Of a stretch of DNA of 50,485 nt, positions 41,791-49,837 are shown one piece after another. The stretch is from Halorubrum amylolyticum. GTDB lineage: Archaea; Halobacteriota; Halobacteria; Halobacteriales; Haloferacaceae. The notes under the pieces were generated by a model that saw only the letters and a list, made by a program, of their open reading frames with translations, did no database searches and was not told the DNA's origin. The DNA is taken from assembly GCF_004114995.1 (NCBI RefSeq), contig NZ_SDJP01000017.1, positions 1-50,485 on the forward strand, in the 5' to 3' direction. Each line of letters begins with the position of its first letter. Positions within the stretch are counted from its first letter, which is position 1. The position numbers and the translations under genes are program-made.

Positions 41791-44148
41791 TTAGTCGGTC
41801 TCTTCGGTGTCGTCATCTGGGTCGTAATCGGCTGGGGCGTCCGCCTGATGTGGAGAGTCGATTCCGGGCTTGAACAGCCAATCGAACCCATCGAAATAGC
41901 GATAGGCGTTCCCGGTCCCGCTCGTTTTTGCGTCTTTCAGTTCGTCGGGGAGATGCCCGCCGATCACCGACCGGACTGGCGCTGGGTACTGGGACTGGCC
42001 TTCGAACCACGGCGCAAGCGCTGCTTCGAGGTCGTCGTAGGTCAGCTCGGGCCCGTCGCGCTCGACGATGAATTCCTCACAGAACTGCTGTACCCCCGCT
42101 TTTTGACTCTCGGTTTTGTCGGTGGTCTCCCAGTCGGGCCGGGGATCATACACCCGCAGCTGGTCCGTCTTCTCGTCTCGGTAGGCGACGGTGACGAAGT
42201 CGAGATAGCTCAGCGCAATCGAGACATGGGGTTCTCGGATCTGCGTCCAGTCGGCGAGGAATGCCTGCTTTTCGCTGTACTCCATAATGACCGTCCCGTC
42301 GGCAGTTTCGACGCGATGAGTTCCATCGTCAGTCTTCCGGTAGTACCCACACTGCGTCTCGCTCGCCTCTGTACTCGTTGCCGTGGTGTCATCCTCGGTT
42401 GGCTCTGTCGGCCACTCGAAGGTACCGACATCATCAGTTACGGGCCCGCGGGTCAGTTCGCCGTCGTCATCACGGACGCTGATCGTCTGGCCTGCGACCC
42501 GGTAGGTTGTGTTCCCGTCGCCGGCCCGAACAAGTGCTCGCCCGTCCGGCGACCGAACTGGATCTGTTCTGTTGTATGTGATGATGCCGTTGTCCTCGGT
42601 GTATTTATACGGTTTATCGAGATGGCTGTAGCCCCGTTCGACGTCCTCTTGATTGTAGACGAAGACGACGTGTCGGCCGGCTGCGTACGCCCGCTCGGCG
42701 TTGATGAGCGTGTTCGAGCCCTTGGAGATGTTTTCGTCTTCACACTCGATGGCCACGATGTCTGAGTCAACCTCGATGCCGAGGGTCTCGATCATGCCAT
42801 CGACGGCTGTGAGTCGCTCATCCGGCACCGAATCAGCGTTTTGATCGACTTTGTGAATCTCATCACCGCCCTCAGTGAAGGCCCGGATAGTGTACTGTTC
42901 GAGCGAGCCATGGCCGGCGCCGCCCTCGTTTGCGACGGCCGTCTCGTCCGGGGCCGCGTCCGCCAGTCCTTCCCCAACGCCGAACTGACTGGGCGTTTCG
43001 ATTGTAATCGGCTTCACCGAGTTGAATACCGGCGCGGACCGGCCCTTAACGGCACGCCAGGGGTTCGTCTCCCACCGCTGGGTGACCGTCCAGACGAACG
43101 GGAGCAACTGCGGCTCGAACAGTGAAACCCATCCGTAGCGACTGAATTCGTTTTTTAGTAGGGGTTCAGTACTTGTGTCACCGTTCAGGAGTCGTCGATG
43201 TTCTTTCTTCCCGAGAACGACTGTTCGGACCGTCTCTGCGTGCCGGCGGATTTCCGAACGCGGGTTGTACTGGTTAGCCAGCGCGTAGTCGTATCTGGCC
43301 TCGTAGCTATCAGGTCCGTCGATGGTGTGGGTGTAGTTGGTTTTCCAGTAGCGGTTCGCGAGGACAGGATCGTGGTTCGAGACGAGGTTTCCATTCCCGA
43401 AGACTCGTTCGAGGTCGGTTGGTTTGCCGTCGGCGACGAGTTTGGCGAACCCGCGGTCGCCGACGTAGTTGTCCTTTGGGCGGTAGGTTGCGAGCCGCAC
43501 TGACATGTTGTAGCTGCCGTCCTCGCCGGCGACGATCACCTGATAGATGAACGGGTCGTGGCCCTCTCGGAGCGCCTTGAACAGCTCCTCGAGCGGCTTT
43601 GCTTTGGTGTTGCCTGGGATCGGCCGGTTCCCGTCTTCGATCGAGTAGAGTCGCGTCGTTGTGACGTCGGTGACCCCGACCGGTTCGAGATCGAGGTGGC
43701 CGACTTCCACGTTGACCGATTCGGGGTAGCGGCGCTTGACTGCCTGCGTGAGGACGCTTAGCGGCCGCGAGTAGAGCTCTTTGGTGAAGTCGTCGAGAGT
43801 TGATTGCGTGTCGCTGCGGCCATCAAGTGCGAACGGGCGCGGGTGGAGAACGAACTCCAAGCCCTGGGGCCCCGGGAACATGAGGATCTCGACGCTCTCA
43901 ATGATGGATTCTCCACAGACATCGCTCAGGACCCACGTGAGAACGCCGTTGATTGCTGCGGGGAGTTCCTCGCGTTTGGCTGGATCCCGTGGGAGCCGGA
44001 TTCGGAGGGCGTTCTTGCGTTGGGTTGGCGCGCCGGTGAGATCCGGGACTTCCGTCTGACCGTCCGGGACGTGTTCTGGTGGCGGTAACTCGTCGTTGTG
44101 GTTCGTCGGTCCCGATTCGTTGGTCGGTTGCTTGGGTTGGATTGACAT
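41791..44148 (-). CDS. large protein of unknown function with a possible nuclease-like core
   Basis: A 785-residue acidic soluble protein. It has a disordered N-terminus with Pro/Asn/Gln, then ALRIRLPRDPAKREELPAAI with NGVLTWVLSDVCG, then YNMSVRLATYRPKDNYVGDR, then QLLPFVWTVTQRWETNPWRA, then near residue 462 DSDIVAIECEDENISKGSNT with LINAERAYAAGRHVVFVY. The last stretch (strand with E-x-E, helix with A and R, strand) is like a restriction-endonuclease fold. Such large proteins occur in haloarchaeal islands and plasmids; I do not recognise a named family. First gene of a likely two-gene transcript. Confidence 0.7.
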   Translation of the reverse strand: MSIQPKQPTNESGPTNHNDELPPPEHVPDGQTEVPDLTGAPTQRKNALRIRLPRDPAKREELPAAINGVLTWVLSDVCGESIIESVEILMFPGPQGLEFVLHPRPFALDGRSDTQSTLDDFTKELYSRPLSVLTQAVKRRYPESVNVEVGHLDLEPVGVTDVTTTRLYSIEDGNRPIPGNTKAKPLEELFKALREGHDPFIYQVIVAGEDGSYNMSVRLATYRPKDNYVGDRGFAKLVADGKPTDLERVFGNGNLVSNHDPVLANRYWKTNYTHTIDGPDSYEARYDYALANQYNPRSEIRRHAETVRTVVLGKKEHRRLLNGDTSTEPLLKNEFSRYGWVSLFEPQLLPFVWTVTQRWETNPWRAVKGRSAPVFNSVKPITIETPSQFGVGEGLADAAPDETAVANEGGAGHGSLEQYTIRAFTEGGDEIHKVDQNADSVPDERLTAVDGMIETLGIEVDSDIVAIECEDENISKGSNTLINAERAYAAGRHVVFVYNQEDVERGYSHLDKPYKYTEDNGIITYNRTDPVRSPDGRALVRAGDGNTTYRVAGQTISVRDDDGELTRGPVTDDVGTFEWPTEPTEDDTTATSTEASETQCGYYRKTDDGTHRVETADGTVIMEYSEKQAFLADWTQIREPHVSIALSYLDFVTVAYRDEKTDQLRVYDPRPDWETTDKTESQKAGVQQFCEEFIVERDGPELTYDDLEAALAPWFEGQSQYPAPVRSVIGGHLPDELKDAKTSGTGNAYRYFDGFDWLFKPGIDSPHQADAPADYDPDDDTEETD

Positions 44149-44270
44149 GGTGGTGCGCCGACTGCGTCGACGTGTGTGCTACTATTGGCCCGTAGTCGGC
44201 TAAGCAAATCCAGCCGATTTGATGGATCCTTTCGTCAAAACTAGGCTGAGTTGGGGCGGATCGTCAGGGA

Positions 44271-44280
44271 TTTATATACT
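44271..44280 (+). promoter_or_regulatory. TATA box of the gene at 44304
   Basis: TTTATATACT lies 24-33 bases before the ATG at 44304, normal for a leaderless archaeal transcript. It is in the divergent gap between this gene and the 785-residue gene. Confidence 0.6.
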
Positions 44281-44303
44281 GTATCAAGGAAATCGCGATA
44301 GTG

Positions 44304-44996
44304 ATGGCGTCACACGACGACAGGGATCGTGGTATTCTCACAGCTACTGATCGCGAATGGCTCCGCGAACAAACGGATGGATCGACCCCAGGGACCGCCA
44401 ATCAGCGTGACTACCAACGTCGGCAAGCAATTCAAGAGCGTGTGACGAACGCGCTTCGTGATTTTCAACTGCTCACGGAGGAGCTTCCTGAATCACTGCT
44501 CCGTGATATTCTCGTCGGCCTTCGTCATGAGGGTGCCTACCCAGACAGTCTCTCGTACGGGATCGCCTTTCTGTATACGCTCGCGAATGAACAAGAATAC
44601 CTCCAACATGCCATTACCACGGGTCACGAGGCTGGCGCCCACCGATTTCTCACCTTCGAAACCGCTCTCGCTGACGGTGTAACAACAGCGCGAGAGTATA
44701 CTGACTGGTTCAACTCCCCGAACTCAGATGTGTCCCCACGACAGACTCTCTACGAGATACCTCCAACTGAAGAAATCAGTATCGCAGATATGTATCACCA
44801 ATGGAGAGAATACGGGAACTGGACAGACCCAGAAACTGGCGAGAAACTCTATGAATCTGGACGCTATCCACCCTCCGAAGCAAGACAAATCGCGCTTGCA
44901 AATATCCACGCAGCAATCGCAGACATCCAAACTGAAGATGGGCCACGAAAACTGTCTGTCCCATCTGAGTTCCAACATCTCGTTAACGACAATTGA
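44304..44996 (+). CDS. haloarchaeal protein, possibly DNA-binding regulator
   Basis: A 230-residue protein beginning MASHDDRDRGILTATDREWL then REQTD and NQRDYQRRQAIQERVTNALR DFQLL. The opening D-R-G-I-L-T-x-x-D-R-E-W-L followed by R-x-x-R-x-x-I-R/Q-x-R-V is a common haloarchaeal module; members are often in mobile elements. The middle is helical (LRDILVGLRHEGAYPDSLSY), the end polar (DGPRKLSVPSEFQHLVND). The start 44304 is preferred over the GTG at 44301 because it is the better codon at equal TATA distance. It may regulate the divergent large genes; inferred. Confidence 0.7.
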   Translation: MASHDDRDRGILTATDREWLREQTDGSTPGTANQRDYQRRQAIQERVTNALRDFQLLTEELPESLLRDILVGLRHEGAYPDSLSYGIAFLYTLANEQEYLQHAITTGHEAGAHRFLTFETALADGVTTAREYTDWFNSPNSDVSPRQTLYEIPPTEEISIADMYHQWREYGNWTDPETGEKLYESGRYPPSEARQIALANIHAAIADIQTEDGPRKLSVPSEFQHLVNDN

Positions 44997-45199
44997 GATA
45001 CAACGGGTGAGCAAGCCTCTTCAGATTCGTCTCGACATAGCAGTAAAATTCTCAATTCCGTTGGTTTTGTCGGCGCAAACACGCTATTCGACTGACTCAG
45101 TCCAATGTGGGGACAAATCCTTACCGAACTCATTAGTGGGTTGCTCACCGTGAAGCCATGTGATTTGCTCATTAGCGAACCCATGCTGTGGGACTAAAG
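44997..45199. other. gene-free stretch before the ISH3 element
   Basis: About 200 bases with no gene; frames are short and not protein-like. It ends at the left inverted repeat of the ISH3 element. Confidence 0.4.
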
Positions 45200-46588
45200 C
45201 AGTCTCAGTCGATCACATCGGGTTTGAGTGAAAGTGTCTGCTTGGGAAGGGTGTGGAAGCTACCGAAGCAGACAGCGAGATAGAAGAAGAGCACCTCCTT
45301 AATTTTGTCGTCAACAGCCTCAACGAAGAGCTTGCGATAGATCTCGACGAGAACGTCAAGGTCACGACAGAGACGTTGTACGAGGTCCTCGCCGGCGCCA
45401 GCGCCGGCGGGACCTCGATCAATCACGTCTGCGAAACGACCGAGGACTCGCCACACGCCAACACCGTTCGAGGACATCTCACCGAGCAGTTCGAACTTGA
45501 CTCCGTTGAGGCGGTTGGGGACACGCTACTTCAACGAGATACGCTTGAGACGCTTCCAGATCGACCGGTGGAGGTCTGTGCAGACCTCCACCTCGACCCC
45601 TACTACGGCGATGAAGACGAAACAGAAGCGCTGTACTTCTCACAGGCGAAACGAGGAACCACAACGTTTCACGCGTACGCGACGCTGTACGCGCGGGTAC
45701 GCAACAAGCGGTACACGCTGGCGGTGCGCCAGCTTGTCGCTGGCGACACCACCAGCGACGTCCTTGGTGAGTTTCTCGAACTCCTCGACGGCCTTGACCT
45801 CGGCGTCAAGGCCGTCTATCTCGATCGCGGATTCTACAACAGCACCTGTCTTGGGCTGTTGTCCACGCACAACTACGCCTACGTGATGCCGATCGTCAAG
45901 TGGGGTGAAACGATCCAAGACGAACTCAGTAGCGGCTGGAGCCGCGAGATCGAACACGATCTCGCCGGCAAGGTAACGTTCCCTGTGTTCATCGACTGCG
46001 TCTACCAACAGGGACGATACGACGAACACGGGGTGGCGCGTCACGGCTACGCCGCTGACGCGCCGTTTATCGACACACCACGGGATGCCCGAGAACACTA
46101 CAGCAAGCGCTTCGGCATCGAGTCGAGCTACCGATTAGCCAAGCAGAGCCTCGCATTCACCAGTTCTCAGGACGCTGGGCTACGGCTGGTGATGTTTGTG
46201 GTGAGCCTACTGCTCCAGAATAGCTGGCGGTATCTACACTGGCGGTACGTGGCGGCGCCCCGCCGCGGGGGGCGCCGCCTCTGGAGGTGGCCGTTCACGG
46301 AGTTCTGTGAGATGGTGCTGCGGGCCGCTTGGACAGCGCTTGGTGTACGTAGGTCCATTCCAGCGAACCAGCCACTCGACAGCCGATTCTTCCGGTAGCT
46401 GTCCACCGATTTAGATAGCGGTCGTGAGTGACGACACTGTCGCGTCGGCGGCAGTGCGCCGCCGACAGCGACGGTCCATCCTGAAGATCACACTCACCAG
46501 CGATTCGAAGACGCGCCACGACCAGTTCCATCTGATTCATCGCCATCAGACGAGATTACGCGGCTGTCGATGTGATCGACTGAGTCTG
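45200..46588 (+). mobile_element. ISH3-family insertion sequence
   Basis: The left end CAGTCTCAGTCGATCACATC (45200-45219) and the right end 46568-46588, the inverse of CAGACTCAGTCGATCACATC, match at 19 of 20 bases. The element is about 1.39 kb and contains one transposase gene. The exact outer edge and target duplication are unclear. Its right edge lies about 6 bases before the left end of the unit at 46595, so one has inserted beside the other. Confidence 0.8.
45253..46398 (+). CDS. ISH3-family transposase
   Basis: A 381-residue DDE transposase. The start is GTG 45253. The N-terminal HTH region is LLNFVVNSLNEELAIDLDEN with LYEVLAGASAGGTSI. The DDE residues are likely Asp in VCADLHLDPYYGD, Asp in VYLDRGFYNST and Glu in RFGIESSYRLAKQS. 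Length and motif order are those of ISH3 elements of haloarchaea. The reading frame is intact, so the element may be active. Confidence 0.9.
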   Translation: MEATEADSEIEEEHLLNFVVNSLNEELAIDLDENVKVTTETLYEVLAGASAGGTSINHVCETTEDSPHANTVRGHLTEQFELDSVEAVGDTLLQRDTLETLPDRPVEVCADLHLDPYYGDEDETEALYFSQAKRGTTTFHAYATLYARVRNKRYTLAVRQLVAGDTTSDVLGEFLELLDGLDLGVKAVYLDRGFYNSTCLGLLSTHNYAYVMPIVKWGETIQDELSSGWSREIEHDLAGKVTFPVFIDCVYQQGRYDEHGVARHGYAADAPFIDTPRDAREHYSKRFGIESSYRLAKQSLAFTSSQDAGLRLVMFVVSLLLQNSWRYLHWRYVAAPRRGGRRLWRWPFTEFCEMVLRAAWTALGVRRSIPANQPLDSRFFR

Positions 46589-46714
46589 GGCTAACGGCTC
46601 TGAAATCCTCAGAAAGTGATAGATTCTGCCCCGGTTGTGGTCAGTACAGCTGAAGTACAGATAGCTAGACAGATTGACAGTAGTTGATAATGCGGGTTCG
46701 TTATTTAGGAGTAT

Positions 46715-47329
46715 TCATGGAAGTAGATCGTTCGGGAGATACTGCGAGCAATCGACCGGGATCGCTTCCCATGCTGCCTGAATCGCTTGATACCCTGTCC
46801 AGCCTTCCCCTCGAAGCATCTCGCCACAGGCCTGACAAAACTCCGCTACAGTACACTTTCCCTCGTCTAGTAACAGATACAGCAAAAACGTAGGAGCAAC
46901 TGCCTTCCCAGTTGCCTCTTCTGCGTCATCGAATACTCGATTAATGGCCCGACGCCCGTGCGTATCCATCAAAATAGCGAACCGATACAGCTCTGTATGC
47001 TGTTCGATTTCCATCTTCACGGACTTCTCCCCAGCATCCTCCCCATGCGGTCGAGGGACACACGGAACGACCGTAAACGGCTTCTCCTCTTCGTCGAACG
47101 GCTCAAGTGCCCTCTTGCTCCCATCGTGAACCCACCGCTCTCTCGTCCCTTCAGGCGCGTACTCAGACATCTCCCGAACGTGGCGCTTGAGTTCGTGATA
47201 ACACACGTTAGTCGTCGTCAGCCGGATATTGTCCGTAATTCGAGACCAGAAACACGTGTTCGCTACAGCGATTAGTGCGTCTGTATCAACAATAACTGGA
47301 TGGCGGACATCATCGTCCACCATCTTCAC
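46715..47329 (-). CDS. PIN-like putative toxin of the 47326 pair
   Basis: A 204-residue protein starting with GTG 47329, whose first bases overlap the stop of the antitoxin gene (GTGA). It has PIN-like features: Asp in VIVDTDALIAVAN, Glu in NVCYHELKRHV, and Asp/Glu clusters in FDDAEEATGK and LLLDEGKCTVAE. An invariant middle VPRPHGEDAGEKS and the ILMDTHGRRAINR stretch are shared with its truncated paralogue at 49487. It acts probably as an RNase; inferred. No stop or frameshift is present. Confidence 0.75.
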   Translation of the reverse strand: MKMVDDDVRHPVIVDTDALIAVANTCFWSRITDNIRLTTTNVCYHELKRHVREMSEYAPEGTRERWVHDGSKRALEPFDEEEKPFTVVPCVPRPHGEDAGEKSVKMEIEQHTELYRFAILMDTHGRRAINRVFDDAEEATGKAVAPTFLLYLLLDEGKCTVAEFCQACGEMLRGEGWTGYQAIQAAWEAIPVDCSQYLPNDLLP

Positions 47330-47634
47330 TTCTGGAAAACTCCAGTCGTATCAAGCTCCGTAGCCTCCTCGAAGGCCTCCCTCTCCCGCTCAATCTCTTC
47401 CAAGGCACCATCAAGAAGGATCTCTGCAACCTCCTCAGAAAGCTCTCCCTGCTTGTATCGCTGGTGGAGGGTGATCTTCTCCTCCTCCGAGAGGACTTCT
47501 CGGAGTTTCTCTTGAAGACCCTGTCGAGCAAGCTCACTAATGTTGATCCCACCAAGGCGCATCTGATCGACAATCTGAGTCGCCTTCTTTTCAGTTTTCC
47601 CCCGAAACTGGATCTTGTCGTTGTTTGTGGCCAT
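47326..47634 (-). CDS. putative antitoxin of the PIN-like pair
   Basis: A 102-residue protein with DKIQFRGKTEKKATQIVDQM then RLGGINISELARQGLQEKLR and a long helical tail (SEEVAEILLDGALEEIERER). FRG/A-x-x-E-x-A-x-x-x-x followed by N-x-S-E-L-A-R is like a ribbon-helix-helix DNA-binding domain. It is clearly related to the protein at 49171-49497. It overlaps the toxin start by four bases. Confidence 0.8.
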   Translation of the reverse strand: MATNNDKIQFRGKTEKKATQIVDQMRLGGINISELARQGLQEKLREVLSEEEKITLHQRYKQGELSEEVAEILLDGALEEIEREREAFEEATELDTTGVFQK

Positions 47635-48296
47635 CTTACCCTACATTCTCTCTCCACCCTCATAGATGTTGTGACGTGCCATCCATGTCAGTACAAATTC
47701 TCAATAGTCAATACGCAACTCTCATCGGCCGGCTAATTCAGGCGAGAATATGTCTGAAGGAGAGGATTTCAATCCCCATACAGGATTGTCTATGTGCGTC
47801 GAGATCGCTTGGCGGATGAAAGTGCCGTACCGGCTTACTGGTGGTTTCATTCGCTGCCTCGCGGCCGAACCTAAACTCTAGTCCATCCTCCCGATAGTGG
47901 TATTTGTAGTCTCCATTCTCCCACCACTGGATGTCAAAGTACCCACCTTAACCAACATAACGACCAATTCTGTTGGTTAACTTTCGTCGAGCCGAATGGG
48001 CTGCGGTCCGGTACTGGCTCCGTTTGTATCCCTCGAATTGGGTGCGAGGGAGGTGGGTGAGAGTGATGCCCAGCGCTCTCTCGCACTGAAATGAAACAAC
48101 CAACGAGATCGATGCGTGTGGCTCTGCCCCCGTTGACGGCGACACTATCGACGTGGGGTCCCGTCACACGTGTACGAGTTCCAGTTGTATCGAGTCACGC
48201 AGCGCTTCGGCCGCGAGAACCCGAACAATGGCCGACAGTCGGCCACCGACGAGCAGGTTCTCAGTCACCATCGAACCCCAAGGAGGCACAGAAACA
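47635..48296. other. gene-free stretch with a right element end and a gene fragment
   Basis: About 660 bases. It has the right end of element C (47747-47768), the 175-bp decayed toxin-partner fragment (47771-47945) and then bases 47946-48296 with no gene. A Shine-Dalgarno-like AAGGAGG at 48279-48286 sits about 11 bases before the HNH gene. Confidence 0.5.
47771..47945 (-). pseudogene. fragment of a second copy of the DUF7342-partner gene
   Basis: ATACAGGATTG... to CCACTGGATGTCAAAG is about 90 percent identical by eye to 25531-25695, the 3' part of the gene at 25421-25894. On the minus strand it would encode the last third of that protein (REDGLEFRFGREA region to CIGIE). The 5' part and the HTH gene are missing. 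It abuts the right end of element C. Confidence 0.75.
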
Positions 48297-49025
48297 ATGA
48301 GCGACGACGAGTTCCGACAGGCTGTCCGCAACGCTTGGGGCGACGCGTGTCTTGTCTGTGGGCGGTCTCCCGAGGGCTGGCTCAACACCACCAGCGGCGA
48401 GCGGCGGCAAGACAAGCTCTCGCTCCATCATCTCAACGGAGATGACACCGACGATCGCGTCGCCAACGTGATCCCGCTGTGTCAGAGCTGTCACGTCCAT
48501 ATCCACAAGGTGGACAAGCCGCCCTACCGGCAGTGGCACCGGCAACTCCCGATCGAACACCGTAACGCTTGGAATACGCACTATAAGGAGTACTACGAGG
48601 GGCCGCGTTTGACCAGTGAGGAGGCAGAACGGCTGTTCGGCGACGACGACGGCACGCCAGAAAGCGAGAAGTATCGCCAGCACGAGCCCTCACCGGCTGC
48701 CGACGGCGACGAGCCTGTGGAAGCTACGTCGGACGCTGCGAGCGATCAGGGAGAAATTCCGAACTCGTCACCTCGTGACGACGAGCCAAGCACTGCGACT
48801 GAGACGGACGGTAGTCCGGAGTCCACTCCTGGTACAGGATTGATCGGTGTCACGTTCGTTCCCGCGAGGTCGTCACGTCGTCGGATCCGGTTCGTCGAAC
48901 GCGACGACGGACCCGGCTGGTGGCGGATTGACGACGAGTGGACCGGCTGTCGCTGGCGGCCAGTTGGTCGTGAACCGGTCACTGATGTCGAGCGTATGGG
49001 TGGGAGTGGCTTCGACGGGGAGTAA
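48297..49025 (+). CDS. HNH endonuclease-domain protein
   Basis: A 242-residue protein. The start ATG 48297 follows AAGGAGGCAC, a good ribosome binding site, rare here. The N-terminal 90 residues are an HNH domain: CLVCGRSPEGW with LSLHHLNGDDTDDR and ANVIPLCQSCHVHIH, giving two Cys pairs for zinc and the H-x-x-N motif of the active site. A long disordered acidic linker follows (about 105-185), then a beta-rich C-terminal domain with RRIRFVERDDGPGWWRIDDE. It likely nicks or cuts DNA; HNH proteins of islands act in restriction, transfer or phage packaging. Its target is unknown. Confidence 0.85.
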   Translation: MSDDEFRQAVRNAWGDACLVCGRSPEGWLNTTSGERRQDKLSLHHLNGDDTDDRVANVIPLCQSCHVHIHKVDKPPYRQWHRQLPIEHRNAWNTHYKEYYEGPRLTSEEAERLFGDDDGTPESEKYRQHEPSPAADGDEPVEATSDAASDQGEIPNSSPRDDEPSTATETDGSPESTPGTGLIGVTFVPARSSRRRIRFVERDDGPGWWRIDDEWTGCRWRPVGREPVTDVERMGGSGFDGE

Positions 49026-49137
49026 TTCAGTGAGATAATAGTTCGACAGAATTCCAGATACACATTCTTTCTTTGAGAAATATATACTTGAATTGACATT
49101 TTTCGCCTTTTGTAGTAACAAATAGTTACACGTCATA

Positions 49138-49147
49138 ACATATATCT
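49138..49147 (+). promoter_or_regulatory. TATA box of the antitoxin gene at 49171
   Basis: ACATATATCT lies 24-33 bases before the ATG. Just upstream is an inverted repeat GTAAC (49115-49119) and GTTAC (49125-49129), centred about 49 bases before the start, which could be an operator for the ribbon-helix-helix-like antitoxin. Confidence 0.55.
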
Positions 49148-49170
49148 CCCTCTACATCGAACGGTAGTGT

Positions 49171-49497
49171 ATGAGCGGATCAAGCTATGATAAGGTGATC
49201 CAGTTCCGTGCCGGAGCCGAAAAAGAGGCCGCGGAACTCCTTGATGAGATTCATATCGGTGGCGTCAACGTGAGCGAACTCGCTCGCGTCGGCTTGGCCG
49301 AAATGCTCCGGCAGTCATTAGATGAACAGGACAAGATCGCGGTCTACGAACGATATAGTCGTGATGAGATTGGTGAGGATGTGGCTCGTGTTCTTCTTGG
49401 TGAAAAGCTCGATAGAATGGAAGAAGAAAACAAGTCGTTCGAGGCAGCTATGGAACGAGACACATCTGAATTTCTGACGGGACGCAATGGCGAGTGA
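49171..49497 (+). CDS. putative antitoxin (paralogue of 47326)
   Basis: A 108-residue protein with DKVIQFRAGAEKEAAELLDE, then IHIGGVNVSELARVGLAEML and a helical tail (GEDVARVLLGEKLDRMEEEN). The same ribbon-helix-helix-like N-terminus as the protein at 47326. It overlaps the toxin start at 49487 by 11 bases. It seems intact although its partner is cut. Confidence 0.8.
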   Translation: MSGSSYDKVIQFRAGAEKEAAELLDEIHIGGVNVSELARVGLAEMLRQSLDEQDKIAVYERYSRDEIGEDVARVLLGEKLDRMEEENKSFEAAMERDTSEFLTGRNGE

Positions 49498-49837
49498 GGC
49501 TCGCTATCCGATACTGGCAGATACGAGTTCCTTGATCGCGGTTGCGAACACGACTCAGTGGGAACTCTTGAAAGACACCATCCACCTCACAACGACAAAT
49601 GTCTGTAAGCACGAACTTCAGAACCACGTCGACTCAAACAAGTACCCTGAACAAGGCAGCCGTGGATACTACGTGAAGCACGGAAGCCAGCGTGTTCTTG
49701 AGCATCTAGACGAAGACTCGTCGCTGTGGTCGTGCGTAACTATCGTTCCTCGCCCGCATGGGCCAGACGCAGGCGAGGAATCGCTCAAGCAAGAACTTTC
49801 TGAACATGCTTCTCCGTATCCATCCGTTGTAGTTTAG
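49487..49837 (+). pseudogene. PIN-like toxin cut by an IS4-type element
   Basis: The first 110 or so residues (YPILADTSSLIAVANTTQWE, LTTTNVCKHELQNHVDSNKY, IVPRPHGPDAGEESLKQELS) match the protein at 46715, which is 204 residues long. After SEHASPYPS the frame runs into the end of an insertion sequence (about 49825) and stops. The missing half holds the ILMDTHGRRAINR and acidic cluster stretches, so the toxin is presumably inactive. Confidence 0.8.

Larger units (their letters stand above)
46595..47768 (-). mobile_element. unit with ends like element B, carrying an antitoxin/PIN pair (element C)
   Basis: The left end GGCTCTGAAATCCTCAGAAA (46595 on) lacks three bases (TTG) of the element B end, then the bases GTGATAGATTCTGCCCCGG match elements A and B, with TTC TGC CCC GGT TGT GGT CAG TAC encoding FCPGCGQY, then a stop. 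The right end ATATGTCTGAAGGAGAGGAT (47747-47766) matches the right end of element B (ATATGTCTGAAAAAGAGGAT), then is cut by a duplicated fragment at about 47770. Inside are the two genes of a toxin-antitoxin-like pair and no transposase. Confidence 0.65.
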
